From NCBI RefSeq assembly GCF_000711695.1, contig NW_013547020.1:372001-436000 (forward strand): a stretch of DNA of 64,000 nt, written 5' to 3'. Made by a program: the position numbers and the translations under genes. This document shows positions 57,120 to 64,000 of the stretch, piece by piece; positions within the stretch are counted from its first letter, which is position 1, and every line of letters begins with the position of its first letter. The stretch is from Tilletiaria anomala UBC 951 (lineage: Eukaryota > Basidiomycota > Exobasidiomycetes > Georgefischeriales > Tilletiariaceae). Under the pieces are notes generated by a model. It saw only the letters and a program-made list of their open reading frames with translations. It was not told the DNA's origin and searched no databases.

Positions 57120-59058
57120 ATGGCTCCGGAATATGACCCAGATAGCGACTCCGATTTTTCCAGCGACGAGGCGCAAGATATTAAAGTCTACCTCGGTCTC
57201 CCAGACGGCCCTCTGGAACCTGAAGATGAGTCAAATCCACTTGTCTCCCGCGCAGGTGGACGGCCAGCTTTTCTCCCCCGTCCTATCGCATCCACATCGT
57301 CGACACGGTGGCCGCCACAACCTGAGCATGTCTCAAGCTGCAAGATCTGCGGGCGGGACATGGAAATGCTGATGCAAATCTTCGCGCCGCTTGAAGGTAG
57401 TTGCTACGATCGTACACTTTATATCTGGGGCTGTGCCAGGGCAAAGTGTCAGCGTGCCAGAGACAGTCGATGGTGAGTCAGTTTACAAGAGTTGCACTAT
57501 TTTTCTCTTTGTGGAGCTTATTCGCATTTGCAAGGAAGGAGGCGAGTGTGATGGCAAATGATTAGTGCAATTTCTTCACTTGAACTTCTTCATCGGAGAG
57601 GTCATGAAAAGGAAAACCCTTTGACAACCGAGCTTTTTAACCATGATGCCATCACACTTGTCGATGTTTCTCTCCATCGAGTGGAGATCTTGAGAAAGTA
57701 GGGCAGAATGAAGGAACCGATGACTGACATACTTCCGGATTTCCCCTGCTTGTAGTGTCCGTGCCTTTCGCACCATCACTTACAACGCTCGTTGGGCAGC
57801 CAAGCTAGAGAAGCAGAAGGCAAAAGAAGCTGCTCGCCAAGAACGACTAGCTGCGAAGGCAGACGCAAAAAAACGGGCAGCCGAGGATGCAGCAAAGAGT
57901 CAGAAGATCAACCCGTTCGCTTCAGGACCTAGCTCAACTGGAGCGGGCGGAATGTTTGGTGTTAACCCATTCACCGATTCTGAGCCCAGCTCATCATTCT
58001 CTCAAGGGACACAAGCCGATGACAGAGATGACGAACATGAGAGTGACGCAACCGACGAGGACGAGGCCGAAGACGCCGAGCTACAGTTTCGAATCGAAGA
58101 GGAGCTAGCCATCAAAGCGAGTCTAGCGGAGCAAGAGGACAAGGCCGCGGCTACCGCAGATGGACGAATAGCAGAGGTGGACCCCTGGAAGAATAAGAGA
58201 CGAGCCTACTATAAGGCACCTCAGTACGTTTCAACCATACCGGAACCGTCATCATCATCATCATTATCAGCGGCGACCACCGGAACGAAGAAAAAACGGA
58301 ATGACAACGGAACAAACGGCGGTGCAGCAGACGCGGAAGCGGGTGACGGGGCATGCCTCACCGGACCTGATGGAAAGCCGTATGCCAAGGAAGGGTACGA
58401 AAAGATGTTCCTCTCGGGAATTGACTCGGTCTTCGAGCGCTTTGTCGATCGTGTGGGCCGTTGTAGCTCTCAACTGATTCGGTACGAGTTTGGCGGAGAG
58501 CCACTGCCATTCAGCAACAAAGGAGAGACATTCAAGCGCTTTTGGCGCACGAAAGTGCAATCCCAAGCTATCGGGGCGGTAAGGTTCGATGCGGAAGCAG
58601 CGGGGACGTGCGCTGTATGCGGTTCCAAGCGTGTCTTTGAGCTGCAGCTGATGCCGAACGTCGTCAACCTGCTTCGACCGGAGGCCGTCGAGGGCGGCGA
58701 CGACGATGTCGAGGATGAAAGCGGCAACAGAACGAACAAGGCAGCCACGGCTGGTGCTGCAGCTGTGGCTGGAGCAGATGAGCAAGCGCGCAAGAGACGC
58801 GAGATCGAAGCAGCACTTGCACGTCCTATTGCTGATCCGACCGTCGCACAGGATCTTGCTGCTAGCGGCATACAACGCTCTACAGATCAGCCATCCGACC
58901 CTGCTGCTGGCCCAGACGATGCTGCCGCCAAGACCGGCCTGGCATGGAGCACCGTGCTGGTATTTGTCTGCGAGAAGGACTGCGTGGGCCCGCTCGGGAG
59001 CGATGCACTGGAACACTGCGCGGAGGAGTTGGCGGAGGTCATGTGGGAGCACGATTGA
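57120..59058 (+). CDS. TSR4: Tsr4/PDCD2-family ribosomal protein chaperone
   Basis: Two exons, 57120-57472 and 57756-59058, give 551 residues; the 283-nt intron is the longest well-supported one here. The N-terminal region has VYLGLPDGPLEPEDESNPLV, HVSSCKICGRDMEMLMQIFA with a CxxC pair, and RTLYIWGCARAKC. The splice restores DSRCVRAFRTITYNARWA. A charged linker (EKQKAKEAARQERLAAKADA) follows, and the C-terminal domain has YEKMFLSGIDSVFERFVDRV, QLIRYEFGGEPLPF, CAVCGSKRVFELQLMPNVVN and ends GLAWSTVLVFVCEKDC. In yeast Tsr4 is the dedicated co-translational chaperone of uS5 (Rps2), needed for 40S maturation; PDCD2 does the same in animals. An acidic and Ala/Gly-rich insert (about 425-470) makes it longer than the yeast protein (408). 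Confidence 0.93.
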
Positions 59059-59383
59059 CCATGACACCTTTCATAGTGATTTTTGGTCATCAGGAGGACG
59101 GAACGTCATAAAGTTTAACTTGTAGCATATATTTGCAATGTCAGACTATATGTGCTTCCGCCCGTACCAAAGATATCTAGTATTATTGACTTCGTGTGAA
59201 TGATTGCATGTTACCATTCTTAATTTATCAAAACGATGTATCCCACCCTGCCATTCCGCTCCGTCAGCTCGGACACCGTGCGATCCATATGTTCCCCCTT
59301 GGTGGTCCCAGACCCCTGAAGCGCTCGCAGTGCCAAATAATAGCGTAATCACACCCGCCCAAGTGTCATTCCAGTCGAGATAG

Positions 59384-59714
59384 CCCGGAAACATGGCAAA
59401 AACTGGGGCCGGAAATAACTGTCCCCCGGAAACTCTGTACAGTCTTTGCGTGGAAGCGGCCGCTCGAATATTGTTCAAAGTACATCCCGAGAAATCCTCT
59501 ATACGGTCACCTCATATATTGCTTGCAACCCAGGCGAATCTGTTGAATCTGCCCCCACTTGGCCTCCAGCGAAAAAACTGGTAGTTTCCGGGGCCGCAGT
59601 CCAGAACTGGCGGCCTGTTGGGGCATTCCGAGGCCCCCATAAGATCCCGGGGAAAGAAGATCAGAAGGCACTGGGACTCCGGTGTCTACGGCAGAGCCCC
59701 TCACAGTTTCCGGG
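59384..59714. repeat. Cluster of CCGGAAAC motifs in both orientations
   Basis: CCCGGAAAC occurs at about 59384 and 59426, a variant GGCCGGAAAT near 59407, and the reverse GTTTCCGGG at 59584 and 59706. Such a cluster could be binding sites for a regulator with an ETS-like or Zn-cluster half-site preference, or chance. Function is unknown. Confidence 0.4.
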
Positions 59715-60388
59715 TTAACTCTAGACCTCAAGTTCGTGAATCAGTAAAAGCGCCTACCTTCCTACTCCGTCAGACTCTCCCGCACTGCGTCGCACCTTTT
59801 GGAAATAGTGTTCTTACTGAGTTGCCGTTTCCCTGGTTACAGATCGCCTGTATCACACCTTCCCCTCCCCAGGAGGCACACACAGGCTCCCCATTTCCAT
59901 CGGGTGTCCGCTATGCTCGGAGATGCCGAGCTAATTGCGCCTGACTTGAGGGCACCTCAGCTGCAGTGCTGCTCTCAGAAATCGAAAACGTTAACAAACA
60001 AAGGAGAAAAACTTGTTGCACGTGTTTGGCATCTGGGCACTCCGCAGCTCGCGATTAACGGGCGGGGAAGCCCCTGAGCCCAATCAGTGCTGCGTGGTGC
60101 GTATACTCTGCCTTTTGGGTGGGAACGAGCCGCTTAGTCGAATGTCAGCACAGGGCGGCAGGGGACACACACCAGCGCCTCTCCTTTGCTGGGGCAGGCT
60201 GGAGCGCTGACCATGAACTCTGCTCCCATTAGCCCATTTTTCAGCTGTGAAGTTGGGTCACGTTCAGCAGGGACCTGAAGAGAGACAAAGTAAGAATCGA
60301 CGTCGAGGCGAGAGTATGCAACTGTGTGAGTCTGTGGGGTCTATGGATAGCGACAGTCTCGAAATAGCTCAAATCCCGCTGTTAATCG

Positions 60389-60436
60389 GCAAAAGGGGCA
60401 AAAGGGGCAACAGAGCAGAGCCGAGCAGAGCCGAGC
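60389..60436 (+). repeat. Short tandem patch
   Basis: Two units of AAAAGGGGC are followed by two units of AGAGCCGAGC. Simple low-complexity sequence; similar CAGAG units occur near 24265. Confidence 0.6.
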
Positions 60437-61237
60437 AAGACTGCAGGGGTTAGGGATCTCTGGGGACTTGAAGGGCCTTTAGAAGATGCGAGAGTGCGGA
60501 GATTGGAGAGATACGTACCTTTCCATCTTGTGCATGTGGACACCATTTCCACATTTCGTTACATCGTGGCGAGCCGTGTGCGCTGAGTTGATGCCATGCG
60601 TTGGCCCTCCCATGTCTGCTTTCTGACATCTCTGTATATGATTGTACCGTCGCACAATCCGGCCTTAGAAACCGAGGAGTGTCCTGGACTGTCCACGGCA
60701 CAGCATTTACTCAACAGGTCAGACTGGCGAGGCAACCCGCAGGACGGCCCAACAGCATAGTAGACTGGCCACACTTACCCGCCTCTAGGAGGTCAAAACG
60801 GCTTTAGGTGAACTAAACTTGGGGTTCTCCACTTGTCCTTCCAGCTCGTTTCCCACCAATTTTCGAGGAGCCTCTCGCCTGCAAGGGTAGCGCAATATGT
60901 CCGTCTGAGATAAGAGGGTTTCCTGGTTGGTCATACTTCGAGCCCGGACGTCCCATGGCTGCGACCATCGTCAACCACATAGATATCCCTTCCTCTACTG
61001 TGGCGCAACATTCACAATCACATTGTCAACATCTCAACGAAGGGAGAACCGCCAAATTTGCGCCATTGCACTCGCATTCTCAAAGCATCAAGGTCAAAAG
61101 GTCAGGGCTACGGCAGCCGCAGCAACGGCAGGTGCACCCCAACTTGCTTGCAATAGTCACTAGACAACGCGGCATTTGGGTCTTCCCTGCATATCCATTG
61201 CCACACCCGACAACTAGGGGCGCCTTCTTCGCCCATC

Positions 61238-63282
61238 ATGCGTCTTTTTGCGAACGAATCACACGCATCTGCATTCTCGTCTCGCTGCCACACGAGGCGG
61301 CGGAGCCATGGCAGCCGGGTGGGGGAGGCATTCGTAACGGCCATGGCCCTGATTGCGAGTCTTGCGAGCGTTACGACATGTGTACAGCTAGCACCGAGAG
61401 CAACGTCCGCTTTGGGGAGCCTGCCACATAATGCAAGTTCCACAGCTCTGAGCAGCAGCAGCGCTAAAGCCACCGCTTCTGGCAGCGCGGCACCCGCAGC
61501 ATCATCCTCTGCGTCATCAGGCAGCCCGCCGAGCCTTTGCGAGATTTACACCAAACTGACCTTGGGGTCTACCACACCTGACGCGCAGTACGAATACGTT
61601 CGCCTCATCGTCAATTCCATTTTTGTGGGAAACTTTTCTAACCTCGCGAAAGGATCACAAGCGCCGACTGGAATTTTGACCAATAAGTGAGCGCTTTGGC
61701 GAGCTTCCTAATGCAAATGTGAACCCTTTTTTGACTGGGCTCGCCTCTGCCACTCCTCGTGCCTTCCTACAGCGGTCGCATTCTAAGCAGTTCAAGATAC
61801 ACAGCACCAGTAGACTTACACAAGTACTTTGATGGTACTCTGCTTTCTACGAACCGCAACAATAAGGCTGTGTCCGTCAATTTCCTCGACGGCGGAGGCC
61901 GGGACCCGCTTTTTCAGAACCAACCTGCGGTCAACAACACTTCCAACCAGTACTTCCTCATGACTCATTTATACACCTATTTTGGTGCCCTGCTCGGCTG
62001 CAGTGCTATCGGTGGAGGCACTTTCCCGCAGTACAGCGGATCGCCCTCGATGGGCTCGGTACACAAGTTCATGAACATCGGCCCAGCAGAATTCCTTTTC
62101 TTTAAAGAGCAAACAGCATACTCGCTCGTCTCATTCGGCATGGACGTTAACTCAACTGTAGAATTCCTTGGTCTTCTGGAGAACTTTGACCTGCGATGCC
62201 GCGTTCCGTTCTCGTTTCCCAATGGCGCGCCAGCCGAAAGCCAAGTGATCTGCTCCGCATCCGACTGTGGGCTCGCCCCAAACACTCAGGGGCTACAGGA
62301 TTGCACGCAGCCGGACGTCAATGGCACTCACGGCGTGGCGCCGCAAAGGGCCAGCTACATCGGCGAAGGTGCAACTGGGTCGCCTCGGAGCGGATCAGGT
62401 GCGAATGTTGGCGCCATCGCAGGAGGTATTGTTGGAGGCGTTGTGGGGCTCGCGCTAGTCGCGCTCGGCATCTTCCTGCTCATGCGCCGGCAGCGGCAGA
62501 AGAATGTCCAATGGGAGCACGATGCTGACGACCACGCGGCATCTAGGTACGGCAAGCTAGCGCCGACTGCCAACGCCTACGGAGGCGCCATGGTCGGCTC
62601 GGATGCCGGCTCGGGTAACTTCACGCAGACAGGCCTGACGGCTCCTCGCTCCATTCTCATATCGCAGAATTCCCGCCCAACCAGCCCAGATGCATTCAGC
62701 TCGTCCGCGCGGACTGGCTACTATGATCATGGCATGATTCGCAGCAACAATGGCCGTCCAGCCTCCGTGCAGTCTGCCACATCCGGCACGAGTCGCGCGA
62801 CCGGTCGCCGCGTTGGCGGCCCCGTATCAGATCAGCGTTCGATCTCAGATACGCTCGGTTCCCAGCGAGATGCCATGCCATCTGGTGCGCTGCTCGGCAA
62901 CGCACCACCGATGTACGAGCGCTACGTCTCTGCAGGCGCTGCGCGCATGGGAGACATCGACGAGCAGCGCGAGGATGCACACACCTACGCTGCTTCTCCG
63001 CCATCGTTAGCCTCACCCCAATACCAGCCGCGACAAGAGTGGCCTACGCCAGCGATCGAGGACCACCCCGGCATCTCTCACAATGAGCTTCTCGAGATTG
63101 CCCGCGATGTTGAACTGCCACCTGGGGAGACGGAGCGCCTGATCAAGGAGGCGCACGAAGCACGGGCAGCAGCGTTCGCTGCTAGGCAGCAAGGAGAGTC
63201 CAGCGGCTCTTCGGCAGTCGCCAGTGCGTCACATACCATGCCCATCCTAGACACCAAAGATGAGGCTGGTCCATCTTCATGA
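61238..63282 (+). CDS. Single-pass membrane protein with a conserved fungal extracellular domain
   Basis: Two exons, 61238-61686 and 61773-63282, give 652 residues. The long N-terminus holds a signal peptide core at MALIASLASVTTCVQLAP; the ATG at 61343 would place it at residue 1, so the true start may be there. The luminal or extracellular domain (about 100-360) has conserved-looking blocks: LCEIYTKLTLGSTTPDAQYE, FVGNFSNLAKGSQAPTG, VAVNFLDGG-type (VSVNFLDGGGRDPLFQNQPA) and FLMTHLYTYFGALLGCSAIG. I recall related secreted fungal proteins but no name or function. N-glycosylation sites (NNTS, NSTV) support secretion. One membrane helix follows (GAIAGGIVGGVVGLALVALG, then IFLLMRRQRQK). The cytosolic tail is Ser/Gly-rich. 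A surface sensor or wall-linked protein is inference. Confidence 0.8.
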
Positions 63283-63503
63283 GTCTCCGCACTTCATATT
63301 GCGATTTCTTTGTTTTTTCCAAACGCTCCCATGCATGACACCTTTGACGGATACACTGGAATATCCGGTTTAACGACTTTAAAATCACCCTTACGCTCGC
63401 TTATTGCAATGCTATAAAACCCCTTGCTTTAATGTATTCTTCTGTCAGATTTAGGGATGCAAGTACAACACTAGAGGTCTTGCTTGTGAAGTTCATTTTG
63501 ATG

Positions 63504-64000
63504 TTACATGTTGGAATCGACGACGCACAGCGCCTGTCCTTCTCCAATCCTGCGTAGCAAGGGAGGCGAATCTTCAGCAAACGGTAAAGATGCCATGAGG
63601 AACCGCTGCCGCAAAACTCACGTATCTCCTTCCTTGACCAACAGCCGAAGCGTGCCTGCTGAACGCGCAAGCAACTTGATTTCCGTCTTCATGCTCTCCA
63701 TCACCAGGATGCTCTCTCCTGGTTTAACACTCTGCCCGTCCTTGGCAATGAGGTGAAGGATGCGGCAGGGCATTGGAGTGGAGTATGTCGATTCTGGTGG
63801 AAGCAAAGCAGCTGATTAGCTCAAACCTGCCCTTCGCCAGTCTCGAGGCTTTCTTTCAGACTCTCACCATCAGCACTGCCGGCGGCCTGTCCCTCCTCCA
63901 ATCGACCCGCATACACTCGCAAGCTGCGCCTGATAACTTTGACTTGGCCTGCAATAGCAGGAAGCCAGAGCCAGGCAAACTGACTGCATTCTTCGTGCGC
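63504..64000 (-). CDS. Methylcrotonyl-CoA carboxylase alpha subunit, C-terminal part (partial)
   Basis: The gene runs off the right edge. Exons visible on the minus strand are at least 63868 to beyond 64000, then 63793-63622 and 63549-63504. The biotinyl domain is complete: STPMPCRILHLIAKDGQSVK, then GESILVMESMKTEIKLL with the biotin-accepting Lys in ESMKTE, and KEGDTIGEGQALCVVDSNM at the end. The ESMKTE variant of the usual EAMKM motif, with a Met-Pro ahead of the domain, is typical of fungal MCC-alpha. The last two introns (74 and 72 nt) are GT-AG and the joins restore family sequence. The biotin carboxylase part lies outside the window. Pyruvate or propionyl-CoA carboxylase are less likely given the motif and the nearby MCC-beta gene. 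It converges with the membrane protein gene 221 bp away. Confidence 0.85.

Larger units (their letters stand above)
59059..61237. other. Intergenic region between Tsr4 and the membrane protein gene
   Basis: About 2.2 kb. It contains scattered CCGGAAAC/GTTTCCGG motifs between 59384 and 59714, and a short tandem patch at 60389-60436. Open frames are short and unlike coding sequence. No RNA gene supported. Confidence 0.45.

Overview
The window is a piece of nuclear genome from a filamentous or yeast-like fungus. Nearly every gene is broken by short GT-AG introns (33 to about 280 nt), intergenic gaps are short, and the gene set is fungal (Zn2Cys6 regulator, Mim1, Mrh4, Tsr4, Prp45/SNW1, Ssn3/Cdk8). 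The style of the proteins (long low-complexity tails, GC-rich codons, many introns per gene) suggests a basidiomycete, most likely in Ustilaginomycotina. That placement is inference from style and family recall; no search could be run.

Layout. 0-10 kb: a tRNA-Thr(UGU) with an intron (-), a UBA-domain membrane-associated protein (+), a four-exon Zn2Cys6 transcription factor (+) and, converging on it, the exopolyphosphatase PPX1 (-). 10-16 kb: Mim1-like outer-membrane import factor (+), a six-exon PP2A catalytic subunit (-), and the Mediator kinase Cdk8/Ssn3 (+), which shares a promoter region with PP2A that holds a strong G-quadruplex motif. 16-24 kb: a decayed zinc polyol dehydrogenase (-), IMP dehydrogenase (-) and a Stealth-type sugar-phosphate transferase (-). 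24-28.7 kb: a gene-poor stretch holding a diverged 200-bp inverted repeat with coding-like character. 28.7-37.5 kb: MGST3-like MAPEG protein (-), Mrh4 mitochondrial helicase (+), SNW1/Prp45 splicing factor (+), Grx5 glutaredoxin (+). 37.6-41.1 kb: a decay zone with a broken WW-domain gene (-) and a broken GH92 alpha-mannosidase (+). 41.8-51.1 kb: a FIST-like mitochondrial candidate (+) and a 1745-residue Rho GEF (+). 52.6-64 kb: a DUF3237-like gene of doubtful integrity (+), methylcrotonyl-CoA carboxylase beta (-), a DUF2423 ribosome-biogenesis protein (-) divergent from Tsr4/PDCD2 (+), a single-pass secretory-pathway protein (+), and at the right edge the biotin-bearing C-terminus of methylcrotonyl-CoA carboxylase alpha (-).

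Functional links. Both subunits of the mitochondrial leucine-degradation carboxylase lie on the same strand about 8 kb apart. Several other genes are mitochondrial (Mim1, Mrh4, Grx5, perhaps the FIST-like protein). Two ribosome-biogenesis genes share a divergent promoter. Coding exons of 7, 12 and 21 nt were resolved by joining frames at consensus splice sites; in PP2A and MCC-beta the small exon is the last one. Most of the window is ordinary housekeeping sequence. The least explained parts are the inverted-repeat region at 26-28 kb, the cluster of broken genes at 37-41 kb, and the uncharacterised proteins at 0.7, 41.9 and 61.2 kb. I did not find a clear novel multi-gene system.
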